A stretch of 64,000 nucleotides of DNA from assembly GCF_014653785.1 (NCBI RefSeq), contig NZ_BNAS01000001.1, positions 310,001 through 374,000 of the forward strand, given 5' to 3'. A model generated the notes under the pieces. It was not told where the DNA came from. It searched no databases and saw only the letters and a program-made list of their open reading frames with translations. Origin of the DNA: Promicromonospora soli. Its GTDB lineage: Bacteria; Actinomycetota; Actinomycetes; Actinomycetales; Cellulomonadaceae. Below are positions 1 to 8,162 of this stretch, piece after piece; position 1 is the first letter of the stretch; every line of letters starts with the position of its first letter. Position numbers and translations under genes: made by a program.

Positions 1-438
1 AACTCGTACCCGAGGGCCAAGGAGACCGGCTACGCCGAGCGGCTCCAGATCGCCGCGGGGATCGCGAATGTGGACCCGAAGGCAGGCGTCAAGCTCCCCG
101 CCCGCACCGAGCCCGAGGCAACGATCACGCTGACCGTCTACAACTACAGCCCCGACGATTTCGAGATGGTCTACACCGGCCCAGCGACGGGGGTGGTCAC
201 GATCGACCCGTGCGACGACTGCACGTACTACGCGGAGGGCGACGCGCCGGAGTGCACCGGCTACTCCCTGACCGTCCCGAGCACGAAGGTCACGGTCCCC
301 GCCGGCAGCTACCTCACGGCTGTCCGGCGCGACGGAGTCGTGACCGGCTGGATGGACGACGGTGGTCAGGAGAGTGTTGAGAAGGCGGACTTCAGCATTG
401 ACGGCACCTGGTACTGCACCTGGATCTACAAGCCCTGA
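1..438 (+). CDS. C-terminal part of an unknown protein, cut by window edge
   Basis: The reading frame is open from base 1 and ends at TGA 436-438. An internal GTG at 70 could be the start, but the frame continues upstream with normal composition, so I read it as the 3' end of a longer gene. The visible 145 residues are rich in Thr, Tyr and acidic residues, have no membrane segment, and contain a CDDC motif and two further cysteines, as expected of a beta-rich, possibly exported protein. I do not recognise a family. A strong hairpin follows 10 bases after the stop. Confidence 0.6.
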   Translation, partial: NSYPRAKETGYAERLQIAAGIANVDPKAGVKLPARTEPEATITLTVYNYSPDDFEMVYTGPATGVVTIDPCDDCTYYAEGDAPECTGYSLTVPSTKVTVPAGSYLTAVRRDGVVTGWMDDGGQESVEKADFSIDGTWYCTWIYKP

Positions 439-448
439 GCGCCCGACA

Positions 449-493
449 CGCTCCCGCACCGCCGGATTCAGTTCCCCCGGCGGCGCGGGAGCG
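449..493 (+). terminator. hairpin terminator after the first gene
   Basis: Arms 449-465 and 477-493 are inverted repeats of 17 bp with one mismatch, separated by an 11-base loop. The hairpin starts 10 bases after the stop at 438. No T-run follows, which is common for actinobacterial hairpin terminators. Confidence 0.65.
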
Positions 494-572
494 GTTGAAT
501 GCGTTCTGACATGACTACGCCAGGTGAGCTGGAGCCCTCGAGCTGGGCGTGACATGAGGCGGGACATGACAA

Positions 573-605
573 GAGCGCACGTTCGGAGGTGATGAACGTG
601 CGCTC
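573..605 (-). terminator. hairpin, probable terminator of the HTH gene
   Basis: Arms 573-584 (GAGCGCACGTTC) and 594-605 are a perfect 12-bp inverted repeat with a 9-base loop. Read on the minus strand it is followed by TTGTCATG, so it most likely ends transcription of the minus-strand gene that stops at 693. The rest of 439-692 shows no convincing gene on either strand. Confidence 0.55.
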
Positions 606-692
606 AGGCGTCAGGGTGCGTGGCTTCGTCGGTTCGCGGGGCCGACGCACTGCGTCAGCGGAAGCGCCAGAGCGCCTGCCGCCGCGCGGGGG

Positions 693-923
693 TCATGCGG
701 ATACGAGTGCCTCCGCGTCGCGGTGCTCGCGGTCCGACTTGTAGGACTCGATCTCCGCGGCGTTGAACATGACGTCCGCCCCGACCATGTGGTAGTCGAT
801 CTCACCAGCCTCGAGAAGGTCGATCACGTGCAGCTTCGAGACGCCCAGCAGCCGCGCGGCTTCGAGCGCAGTGAGGTCTTGGTGCGGCCTGTTGACTTCT
901 GCTTCCAATGTGATTTCGTTCAC
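693..923 (-). CDS. small HTH (excisionase/antitoxin-like) DNA-binding protein
   Basis: This 76-residue protein carries one winged-helix HTH of the MerR/excisionase type: residues ~18-50 read LTALEAARLLGVSKLHVIDL followed by a wing around HMVGADVMF. It resembles the HTH antitoxins usually paired with a PIN-domain toxin, and also small excisionase-like regulators. No toxin gene follows: about 90 bp downstream there is a terminator-like hairpin and then the end of an opposite-strand gene. It is therefore an orphan antitoxin remnant or a stand-alone regulator. The 250-bp spacer to the divergent methyltransferase gene is AT-richer than its surroundings and should hold both promoters. Confidence 0.7.
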   Translation of the reverse strand: MNEITLEAEVNRPHQDLTALEAARLLGVSKLHVIDLLEAGEIDYHMVGADVMFNAAEIESYKSDREHRDAEALVSA

Positions 924-1173
924 ACAACCAGTCTTGCGCGTCGAGGTGGCCGAAGTCCAGTCGAATCGGTCCGAGTTTCGCTATCCGGCCGGTGATTCTT
1001 TTCTCCGGGAGGTAGAGTGTCGCGGCAATTGCCCACTCACCACGTCGAACGCCTGAAAGCAGCGCCACGCAAGATGTGACACGATAAGCGCCATTCGGCC
1101 GATCGCGATTGCAGATCGGCGATTTCCTGTCAACTGGCGGATCGGAACGATCCGTCGCGCGCGAGGGGGATGG

Positions 1174-1944
1174 ATGGCCGCGCCGTCCGCAGTGCCCACA
1201 CTCATTCCAGCCGTTAGCAGCGCCCCTCCCGATCTCCTGTCCATTCTTGATATCAATCGCGCCGCTTACGACATCCTCGCGAGAACGTACAAAGGCACGG
1301 CCGCGGTGCGTCAAGAGAACGCCAAGAAGTGGCTCATTCAGCGACTGCCGGAGATCACCACCGCGGGGCAACGGACGGCGCTGGACGTCGGATGTGCGGA
1401 CGGCACTCACTCCCGCGTCCTGTCCGCCCTCGGGTACACGGTCACGGGCGTCGACTTCTCGGCGCAGATGATCTCCGCCGCGCGCGAGCTCACGGACGAC
1501 CCGACACTCCCGAACAAGCCGTCCCTGCTGCACGGCGAGTTCCTGGCCGGACGGTACGTCGACGAGGACGGTACGCGCGCCCGGATCGACGGCGCGCGTT
1601 TCGACCTGGTGCTCGCCACCGCCTTCGTCCACCTCTTCCCGCCGGACGCCGACGATGACGCCGTCCGCAAGGTGCTGAGCCATGTCGCCCCCGGCGGCAC
1701 GGCACTGCTCTCGACGACGGCCGCGATGTCGAACCGGCGGGGCCTCGAGCTCAAGGTCGGAGCGGGCGGGCAGGTCGCCCGCCGCTGGCGGAACCACTAC
1801 ACGCTCGAATACTTCGTGTGGCTCGTTCGCGAAGCCGCCCGCGACGTGTTCGGCGTCAAGGTTCCGGTGCGGCCCTGGGTCGTCGTGGACCCGGACTCCG
1901 AAGGAAAGCTCTGGGTCGACGTCGTCGTGACCCGACCGGCCTGA
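1174..1944 (+). CDS. class I SAM-dependent methyltransferase
   Basis: The protein has 256 residues. The SAM-binding motif I is seen as LDVGCADGTHS near residue 70, followed by an acidic strand end in VTGVDFSAQM near residue 90, and a post-motif region FDLVLATAFVHLF near residues 146-158. This is the Methyltransf_11/25 type of fold acting on a small molecule, but the substrate cannot be read from sequence. The start at 1174 is supported by GAGGGGGA just upstream. The gene ends base-to-base with the convergent phosphoesterase gene. The neighbourhood looks accessory, so a role in resistance or specialised metabolism is possible but only inferred. Confidence 0.8.
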   Translation: MAAPSAVPTLIPAVSSAPPDLLSILDINRAAYDILARTYKGTAAVRQENAKKWLIQRLPEITTAGQRTALDVGCADGTHSRVLSALGYTVTGVDFSAQMISAARELTDDPTLPNKPSLLHGEFLAGRYVDEDGTRARIDGARFDLVLATAFVHLFPPDADDDAVRKVLSHVAPGGTALLSTTAAMSNRRGLELKVGAGGQVARRWRNHYTLEYFVWLVREAARDVFGVKVPVRPWVVVDPDSEGKLWVDVVVTRPA

Positions 1945-2691
1945 TCACATCCCCTGAGACCCGCGGTACACGGCCGTCCGCAGCTCCACCGCGTACGGTT
2001 CGAACGACGGCATCTCGAGGCGCGCGGCTGCGGCGATCTCGGCCTCGATGTCGTACGGCACGCGGATGAAGTGCAGGCCGAACGGCGCCTGCTCGGGCTC
2101 GTCGACGACGCCCTCAAGAATCGCGTAGCTGGGGACCGGTTCGTCCAACGGGTTGCCGACGCTCCCCACGTTGAAGAGCGTCCGGCCGCGCTCGACCTCG
2201 ACAAAGGTGTCGTGGATGTCGCCGTAACCCACCATGGAGGGCACCGGCCCGTTGCCGGTCATCCCGGTGTTGACGAACATGCCCTCGAACTCCTCTGCCG
2301 TGTGGTTGGCATGCACACGCACGTGCGGGCTGGTCGCCGAAGCGTGGAACAGCCTGATGTGCCGCCCGCTCATCAGCAGGTCGTGGCTCAGCGGCAGCGC
2401 CCTCAGCCAGTCACGCTGGTCCTGGCGCAGCTCGTCGCGCCACCAGACCATCTCCGTCGCCGACTCGTCGCTCCACACCGGCAGGTGGTCGTCCCAGTTG
2501 CCACGGATATTGACGTCGCACGCCTTGGCGCACCGGTCGACGACCTCACTCCCCCGCGGCCCCTTCCCGACGAAGTCACCGAGGTTGATGATCCGCTCGA
2601 TCCCACGTGACTTGATGTCGTCGAGCACTGCATCGAGGGCGGTGAGGTTGCCGTGGACATCACTGATGAGGGCAATCCGCTCCAAAAGCAC
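1945..2691 (-). CDS. calcineurin-like metallophosphoesterase
   Basis: The 248-residue protein shows the metal-binding motifs of the YfcE/MJ0936-like phosphodiesterase group in order: SDVHGN (residues ~9-14), GDFVGKGP (~38-45), GNWDD (~64-68) and a later GDIHDT. Such enzymes hydrolyse phosphodiester or phosphomonoester bonds with two metal ions in the cytoplasm; the substrate is unknown here. GTG at 2691 or TTG at 2685 could be the start, since the first motif lies within ten residues of both. It lies 41 bp downstream of the membrane-protein gene on the same strand, so the two may be co-transcribed. Confidence 0.82.
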   Translation of the reverse strand: MLLERIALISDVHGNLTALDAVLDDIKSRGIERIINLGDFVGKGPRGSEVVDRCAKACDVNIRGNWDDHLPVWSDESATEMVWWRDELRQDQRDWLRALPLSHDLLMSGRHIRLFHASATSPHVRVHANHTAEEFEGMFVNTGMTGNGPVPSMVGYGDIHDTFVEVERGRTLFNVGSVGNPLDEPVPSYAILEGVVDEPEQAPFGLHFIRVPYDIEAEIAAAARLEMPSFEPYAVELRTAVYRGSQGM

Positions 2692-2732
2692 GCTTTGGAT
2701 CGTCCCACACCCTGGCTTCGCGTCACGTCGAT

Positions 2733-3596
2733 TCAGTCGGACTCCTCGCCCAGCGCCAGCCCCTCGTCGCCGACCCTCAGCGGGGGCGGCCTCCGTTCCG
2801 CGGGCACAGGATGCCCGACGGCCAGCGCGAGCGAGTGCAGGACGTGTTGCAGGATCGGCGGATTCAGGTCGTCATCGCCGTCGTACTGCGTCAGGCCGAT
2901 GCCGAGCCGCTCGATGGACTTCCGGTAGAGATGGAACTCCACGTAGCCGGAGGCTCCGGACGTCCCGGGATCCCGGATCGAGCCGCTGTACTGGACGGTG
3001 GTCCGGTAGGTGTGGATGGTCAGCTGACCGCGCCCCGCCGCGTTGATCTGGCGAGCGAGCTCCTCCAACCGGTCGTGCGCCTGCAGAACCTGCCCGATGA
3101 ACGCCTCGTTCCGGTCGTAGTACCCGTCGATGGTCGCGGCGATCGCCGGGTGGTTCACGAGCCACTCCGGATCGACCTTGATGACATCGACGTCCACGCC
3201 GCGGTTGACCATCGCCCAGATCAGGTTGGGGTCGCGCGCCACGCTCGTCATGCCGAACCCGAACACGACGACCTGACGCCGGGCGGTCTTCCAGATGTCG
3301 AGCGACGCGTTCCGGTGCTCCCGGTCCGCGCTCACCCACTCGATGCCCCGGTACTGGCGCAGCTCGTTCAGCAGGCGCGCCCGCTCCAGCTCGGCCTCCC
3401 GCTCCACCCGCTGACGGGCGGCGATGGTCTGCTCGAACAGGTACACGACGGCGATGACAACGGTGGCGACGGCGGTGCACCAGATGATCGGGATCGTGAC
3501 CTGGTGCGGCATCACGTCAGGGATGAAGGTGAGAGCGAGGTTCGACATCGCACCCAGCGCAACGACCAGGAGACTTCCCCGAGCCCAGTTCTTCAT
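2733..3596 (-). CDS. two-TM membrane protein with coiled coil and PLD-like cytosolic domain
   Basis: The ~287-residue protein has two N-terminal transmembrane segments (about residues 5-27 and 35-56), a charged coiled coil (~57-85) and a soluble C-terminal domain. That domain has the alternating strand/helix pattern of a phospholipase-D-like fold (VVVFGFGMTSVARDPNL, then VDVDVIKVDP), but I see no HKD motif, so catalysis is doubtful. I do not recognise a named family with confidence. ATG at 3596 is preferred over GTG at 3605 because a GGGGGTGG tract lies 6-8 bases upstream. The downstream metallophosphoesterase gene may be its partner. Confidence 0.65.
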   Translation of the reverse strand: MKNWARGSLLVVALGAMSNLALTFIPDVMPHQVTIPIIWCTAVATVVIAVVYLFEQTIAARQRVEREAELERARLLNELRQYRGIEWVSADREHRNASLDIWKTARRQVVVFGFGMTSVARDPNLIWAMVNRGVDVDVIKVDPEWLVNHPAIAATIDGYYDRNEAFIGQVLQAHDRLEELARQINAAGRGQLTIHTYRTTVQYSGSIRDPGTSGASGYVEFHLYRKSIERLGIGLTQYDGDDDLNPPILQHVLHSLALAVGHPVPAERRPPPLRVGDEGLALGEESD

Positions 3597-3605
3597 GTGG
3601 ACCAC

Positions 3606-3715
3606 CCCCAGGAATCGCGCAGAACGACCTGGTTCCAGGAATTTGATGCTAAGGCAACAAACTAGTCAAGTCTAGACATTAACGAAACATCAGTTTTGCA
3701 AGGTGCGCGGGGCGT
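3606..3715. other. AT-rich spacer with putative minus-strand promoter
   Basis: This 110-bp spacer is clearly AT-richer than its flanks. On the minus strand a TTGACT element at about 3663-3668 is followed 17 bp later by TCAAAT, a plausible sigma-70 type promoter for the membrane-protein gene that starts at 3596. The -10 match is only four of six bases. Confidence 0.35.
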
Positions 3716-5917
3716 TCAGGCTGTGCGGCTCAGCCGCTCCTGCTCCTCGGCGAGGATCGTGCGCGACAGCGAGGTCTCGGACGGCGCCGCCACGTCCACC
3801 GCCGACGGCGCAGCGTCGGTGATCTCGGACTGCCGGGCGAACTCCTCGAACAGCGCCGACTTGGAGCCGAGGATCTCCATCATCCGCTGGTCCACCGACT
3901 GCTCGACCAGGAGCCGGTGCACCTGGACGGTGCGGGTCTGGCCCATCCGGTGCGCCCGCGCCACGGCCTGCGCCTCGATGGTGGGCTTCACCTGGGGCTC
4001 GCAGAAGATGACGACGCTCGCGGCCTGCACGTTCAGGCCGACTCCCCCGGCGGTGATCTGGCTGACCAGCACCGACGGCCCGCCGGGCTCGGACAGGGCG
4101 TCCACCATGGTCTGCCGTTCGGGCACGGGCACCGATCCGGTCAGGGGGCCCACCGCAAGGTCCCCGAGCAGGTCCATCACCTGCTCCAGCACCGACAGGA
4201 AGTAGGAGAAGACGATCACGCGGCGGCCGCCGTCGACCGCCTCGGTGACGATCTCGCGCAGGCGCACCAGCTTGGCCGACTCCTCGGGCGCGGAGACCGC
4301 GAACGCGGCCCGGCGCATCGCCATGAAGTTCCCGGCGAGCACGGCGTCGCGGTAGGCGGCGCCGTCAACCGGGCCGAACTGCTCCCACTCCTCGACCTGC
4401 ACCATCTCGGGCAGCTCGGTGAGCACGTCCTCCTGGTTGCGCCGCAGGTAGGCCGGCGCGACGATCCGGCGGAACGCCTTGGCCCCGGACAGGCCCGCGT
4501 TCGGGTCGAGCTGCCCCGCCACCTCGGGCTGCAGGTAGCCCACCATGTTCTTGAACTCGGCGACCTTGTTCTCCATCGGGGTGCCGGACAGGAACAGGAC
4601 GCGGTCGGACCGGTCGGCCCAGCGCCGCACCTCGCGGCCGCGGAGGGTCTCGGGGTTCTTCACGTAGTGCGCCTCGTCCACGACCAGGAGTGCGGGCCGC
4701 AGGTCGTACGGCAGGTCGAGCCGCCCCAGCACCTCGAACGTCGTGATCGCGACGCCACCGCCGTCCAGCCAGGCCGTCGCTGCCTCCTCCCGGTCGTTGC
4801 CGTGCATCACCACGGCCGTGAGGTCGGAGTGCTGCTCCACCTCGCGCTTCCAGTTGGTGACGACGCTCGCCGGGCACACCACGAGCGCGTGGGTGCCGCC
4901 GGTGGCGATGAGGTGCGCGGCCACCGCTATCGACTGCATGGTCTTGCCGAGGCCCATCTCGTCGCCGAGGATCGTGCGCCGCTGCACCAGCGCGTACTTG
5001 GCGCCGAACTGCTGATAACCGCGCAGGTTCGCGCGCAGCAGGGTCCGGTCCAGGGGCTGCGCCTCGACCCGCCGCACGACGTCGGCGGGCAGGCCGCCCT
5101 CGGCGGCCTCGTGATCGTCGCCCAGGTCCACGACCTGCGACAGCAGGCCGTAGTACTCCGCGGACCGGGCCTCGAAGTCCGCCCACACCTCTGACCCCTG
5201 GGGCGGCTGCCCGACAGCGGCGCGCACCGCACGCGCGTCGTCCGTCAGCCGCGCACCGCCGACCTGGTCGGCAAGCGCGGAGACCGCCCCGAAGGCGGCG
5301 GCCCTGCGGTCGGCGGGCGCCACCAGCCGGCGCCAGACGCTGGTGGCGAGCCGGGCGGGCTCGAGGTGCCCGGGCACGACGGCGGACACGCGGCGCGCCT
5401 CGTCGAGATGCCGGTGCCGGGCGTCGGTGGCCAGCCCGAACGCGTACAGGGACTGGACGAGCACCGTGGCGTACGGGTCGTCGGGGTCGACGTCGATGCG
5501 GAACCGCAGGTCGGCGTCGACCTCGTCGGCGAGCTCGCGGGCCGCCGAGGTCGCGAGCTTCGCGGTGCCCGCGCCGATGCCCGCCTCGACGAGCCGGTCG
5601 GTGCCAGTGACGAGCACCTGGGTGACGGTCTTGAACCCGGCCTTCTCCAGGACGGCGACGCGCAGCTTCTTGCGCCGCTCCTCCAGGGCCGTGACGCCGA
5701 CGGTGCGCAGGTCGGCGTGAATGCGCACCTCGCGGGTAGCCGCATAGGCGTCGCGGACCCGCTCGCGCAGGCCGACGTCAGCGGTGGTGAGCAGCCGGGC
5801 GTCGTCGAGCAGCGCCTGGGCCTGCTCCACGACGCGGCGTGCCGCGCGGGCCTTCCACGTCCGGGGCGTGCCGGCGGGGGCGTCTGCTGGGCTGGGGAGG
5901 GTCGTCTGCTCGGTCAT
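3716..5917 (-). CDS. SNF2-family DEAD/DEAH helicase
   Basis: The 733-residue protein is an SF2 SNF2-type ATPase. The Walker A region reads GDEMGLGKTMQS near residue 320, the DEAH box is VVDEAHYVKNP near 415, motif III is LFLSGTPMENK, and the C-terminal RecA lobe ends with RAHRMGQTRTVQVHRLL. The first ~290 residues are a variable alpha-helical extension. Such enzymes translocate on double-stranded DNA and remodel protein-DNA complexes. The C-terminal 60 residues after the Q-box are short and polar. ATG at 5917 is chosen over an in-frame ATG at 5956, which would add only 13 atypical residues; neither has a clear ribosome site. Confidence 0.88.
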   Translation of the reverse strand: MTEQTTLPSPADAPAGTPRTWKARAARRVVEQAQALLDDARLLTTADVGLRERVRDAYAATREVRIHADLRTVGVTALEERRKKLRVAVLEKAGFKTVTQVLVTGTDRLVEAGIGAGTAKLATSAARELADEVDADLRFRIDVDPDDPYATVLVQSLYAFGLATDARHRHLDEARRVSAVVPGHLEPARLATSVWRRLVAPADRRAAAFGAVSALADQVGGARLTDDARAVRAAVGQPPQGSEVWADFEARSAEYYGLLSQVVDLGDDHEAAEGGLPADVVRRVEAQPLDRTLLRANLRGYQQFGAKYALVQRRTILGDEMGLGKTMQSIAVAAHLIATGGTHALVVCPASVVTNWKREVEQHSDLTAVVMHGNDREEAATAWLDGGGVAITTFEVLGRLDLPYDLRPALLVVDEAHYVKNPETLRGREVRRWADRSDRVLFLSGTPMENKVAEFKNMVGYLQPEVAGQLDPNAGLSGAKAFRRIVAPAYLRRNQEDVLTELPEMVQVEEWEQFGPVDGAAYRDAVLAGNFMAMRRAAFAVSAPEESAKLVRLREIVTEAVDGGRRVIVFSYFLSVLEQVMDLLGDLAVGPLTGSVPVPERQTMVDALSEPGGPSVLVSQITAGGVGLNVQAASVVIFCEPQVKPTIEAQAVARAHRMGQTRTVQVHRLLVEQSVDQRMMEILGSKSALFEEFARQSEITDAAPSAVDVAAPSETSLSRTILAEEQERLSRTA

Positions 5918-6002
5918 GGCGCTGCGAGCGTACCCGGATGGTCTGACATGCCCCATTCGCGGGGTGTGGGTCAGGCACTGGTCGCCGACGACGCGACCGG
6001 CT

Positions 6003-6008
6003 TATGTT
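6003..6008 (+). promoter_or_regulatory. -10 box TATGTT, probable leaderless start
   Basis: TATGTT lies six bases upstream of the ATG at 6015, the spacing expected if transcription begins at the start codon. No -35 consensus is evident. Confidence 0.45.
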
Positions 6009-6014
6009 GAGGCC

Positions 6015-6659
6015 ATGACCAACCAGCCGAGCAGGTTCGGCGGGACTCCCGTCACCACCGTCGAGGAGCTCCGCGAGATCATCCCTCCGCCCCTCGGCCC
6101 GGCGGCGGGCAAGGTGCGCACCGCGCTGCACGACCTCGACCGGCAGTGGCTCCAGGCCGCGCCGCTGTGCCTGGTCGCCACGTCGGACGCCGAGGGCAAC
6201 CTCGACGTCTCCCCCAAGGGCGACCCGGCAGGCTCGCTGGTGCGTGTCCTGGACGACCGCACCATCGCGATCCCCGAGCGCCCCGGCAACCGCCGCACCG
6301 ACGGGTTCCTCAACGTGCTGGCCAACCCGCACGTGGGCCTCATCTTCGTGATCCCGGGGCGCGGCGACACGCTGCGGATCAACGGCTCGGCCCGCCTCGT
6401 ACGCGACGCGCCCTACCTCGCCGAGCTCCAGGTCCGGCGCAACCTCCCCGTGCTCGCGCTCGAGGTGGACGTCGAGGAGGTCTTCCACCACTGCTCCAAG
6501 GCGTTCCTCCGCTCCAAGACCTGGGACCCCGCCGCCTGGGACCTGGAGTCGGTGCCGCGCCGCGCCGTCATCGCGCACACCCTGGAGCGCCAGGACCAGA
6601 CGCTCGAAGAGGTCGAGGAGCACTACGGCCCGAAGTACGCCGAGACGATCTACGGGTGA
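6015..6659 (+). CDS. PPOX-class FMN-dependent flavoprotein
   Basis: The 214-residue protein belongs to the pyridoxamine-5'-phosphate-oxidase-like split-barrel fold. Residues ~60-90 carry APLCLVATSDAEGNLDVSPK, followed by IPERPGNRRTDGFLN, the signature region of the MSMEG_1061-type PPOX group where FMN or F420 binds. Residues 130-160 contain a LRINGSARL strand typical of the barrel. The biological substrate is unknown. A TATGTT box directly before the ATG suggests a leaderless mRNA. It is divergent from the helicase gene and convergent with the GNAT gene. Confidence 0.82.
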   Translation: MTNQPSRFGGTPVTTVEELREIIPPPLGPAAGKVRTALHDLDRQWLQAAPLCLVATSDAEGNLDVSPKGDPAGSLVRVLDDRTIAIPERPGNRRTDGFLNVLANPHVGLIFVIPGRGDTLRINGSARLVRDAPYLAELQVRRNLPVLALEVDVEEVFHHCSKAFLRSKTWDPAAWDLESVPRRAVIAHTLERQDQTLEEVEEHYGPKYAETIYG

Positions 6660-6692
6660 CCGGCCCCGGTCCGGGTGAGACGCGAGAACGAC

Positions 6693-7358
6693 CTACGGCT
6701 GAGGGTCCATCTTCAGCATTGCCCGGACCGGGTCCACCCCGTGGAGCGTGACGTCCGGCCGGTGCACAGCCGGTCGCGCCTCCCACATCTCGCGCGTCAT
6801 CCGGTACCGGTTCTCGGTGGCCGCCTCGCCCTGCCGGTCCGCCAGGCCGACCCCGTTCGGCACGTAGCCGAGCGACCGCGTCACCCCGTTGGACTCCGGG
6901 TTGTCGTCGAACGCCTCGGTCGTCGCGTCGACGGCGTCGAACCCCTCGAACAGCAGGTGCAGCGCCATCAGGCGCATCCGCTTGCCGATGCCCTGACCTT
7001 GATGTGCCAGGCCGAGCCAGGAGCCGGTCCCCGCAGAACGGGTCACCGGGAAGTTCTTGGCGCCCACGCTCTGGATACCGATCGGCTCGCGATCGCGGAA
7101 CGCCGCGAGCTCCAGCGCCCATCCCTCGGGCGAGACCTTGCCGCGCGACGACCAGTGGTACTGCAGCAGGCCGCGACGCACCTCATCGGGCTCGCCGACG
7201 TTCCAGGGGTGCAAGAACGGGCTCCGCTCGGGCGGGTGGACGCCGGCCAGGGCGACGTCGGCCAGGCGGAGCAGCTCGGCGTCGTCAGGCAGGCGCAGCT
7301 CGAGGTCCCCGCAGGTAGCCCGGAGGCCGAACGGCGGGAAGGCGGTGGCAAGATCCAT
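6693..7358 (-). CDS. GNAT N-acetyltransferase (RimJ/RimL-like)
   Basis: The 221-residue protein has the GNAT fold. The acetyl-CoA pyrophosphate loop reads GLAHQGQGIGKRMR near residue 130, preceded by WALELAAFRDREPIGIQSV and followed by the helix/strand region with NPESNGVTRSLGY near 170, which is typical of RimJ/RimL-type enzymes acting on protein N-termini or small amines. The start at 7358 (MDLATAF) is favoured because an upstream in-frame start at 7433 would add a proline- and arginine-rich extension outside the domain. The substrate cannot be predicted. Confidence 0.78.
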   Translation of the reverse strand: MDLATAFPPFGLRATCGDLELRLPDDAELLRLADVALAGVHPPERSPFLHPWNVGEPDEVRRGLLQYHWSSRGKVSPEGWALELAAFRDREPIGIQSVGAKNFPVTRSAGTGSWLGLAHQGQGIGKRMRLMALHLLFEGFDAVDATTEAFDDNPESNGVTRSLGYVPNGVGLADRQGEAATENRYRMTREMWEARPAVHRPDVTLHGVDPVRAMLKMDPQP

Positions 7359-7506
7359 GCGCGGAAATGTCCCAGACTGCGCAGGCCGGAGCAACGGGAA
7401 TTCTGGTCGAGCGGGCGGCTGATGCCTCGACACAGCCGCGGGGCGGCGTGGTCGACGGCCGCGGATGGCGTGGCCGGCACTGCGGCGGAGACCACACCCA
7501 GGTGAA

Positions 7507-7629
7507 GGGTTGTCAGGTGCGGTGAATTTCGTTCGCCTCAGCCACGCGTGATCCGGCTCAGCCGATCTGTTCGGCCACGGTGAGCTGGACAGGGTTCAGC
7601 CGAACGAAATTCACCGCACCTGGTAACCC
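7507..7629. repeat. long inverted repeat (22-bp perfect arms), MITE-like or regulatory
   Basis: Arms 7514-7535 and 7601-7622 are perfect 22-bp inverted repeats (starting CAGGTGCGGTGAATTTCG). With two G-T wobbles they extend to 7507-7535 and 7601-7629. The 65-base interior contains a smaller stem (GCCGA...TCGGC, 7561-7575) and three TCAGCC copies. It sits in the 398-bp divergent spacer between the GNAT start (7358) and the HTH gene (7757). The rest of this spacer shows no gene. The arms could be termini of a non-autonomous mobile element or an operator pair. Confidence 0.75.
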
Positions 7630-7756
7630 CTCGGCTGGGTGTAGCTGTCCCCACGCAGCCCGCCACGACAGGGCTCCGCACATGAGAGAGCCACAGCACG
7701 ACTAGCCCTGTGGACGGCCCCGGACGCCAGCCCTCGGCAGGCGCCAGGCTGGTTCC

Positions 7757-8122
7757 ATGGCACGCACCACCTACGACCCCCTGGACCCCGACCCGCTCTT
7801 CGACGGCACGCTCGACCCCGATCTCGACGACGAGGTCCGACCCGTCGTCCGACCCCGGCCCGCACCCACGCTGAAGCGCGACGGGCTCGCCCTGCTGTGC
7901 GCCGCGGCGATCCGGTTCGAGGCCGCTCGGCGCGGCCTCAGCCAGATGCAGATCGCGGCCGAGGTCGGGCTCTCCCGCGCGGCGGTCTCCGACCGGTTCC
8001 GGGGCCGGACGCCCTGGACACTGGACCAGGTCGGCGTGATCGCCGAGCTCTTCGGCTGCGATCCCGCCGTCCTCGTGAACGAGCCGCGCAAGCCCGTGCG
8101 GGACATCGCCGGGAACTGCTGA
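7757..8122 (+). CDS. XRE-family HTH regulator
   Basis: This 121-residue protein has a ~45-residue acidic/proline-rich N-terminus and then a Cro/CI-type helix-turn-helix (residues ~50-105): GLSQMQIAAEVGLSRAAVSD is the recognition region, followed by FRGRTPWTLDQVGVIAELFG. It probably binds DNA as a dimer. Its target is unknown; the long inverted repeat 130-250 bp upstream is a candidate for autoregulation, which is inference. The start is the ATG at 7757. Confidence 0.75.
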   Translation: MARTTYDPLDPDPLFDGTLDPDLDDEVRPVVRPRPAPTLKRDGLALLCAAAIRFEAARRGLSQMQIAAEVGLSRAAVSDRFRGRTPWTLDQVGVIAELFGCDPAVLVNEPRKPVRDIAGNC

Positions 8123-8162
8123 CGAGCTCCACGGAGCCCGTTCCGGCCTCGGACATCAGGCC

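Noticed and set aside
7507-7629. Complete insertion sequence
   Set aside because: No transposase frame inside or beside the repeat, and no target-site duplication seen.
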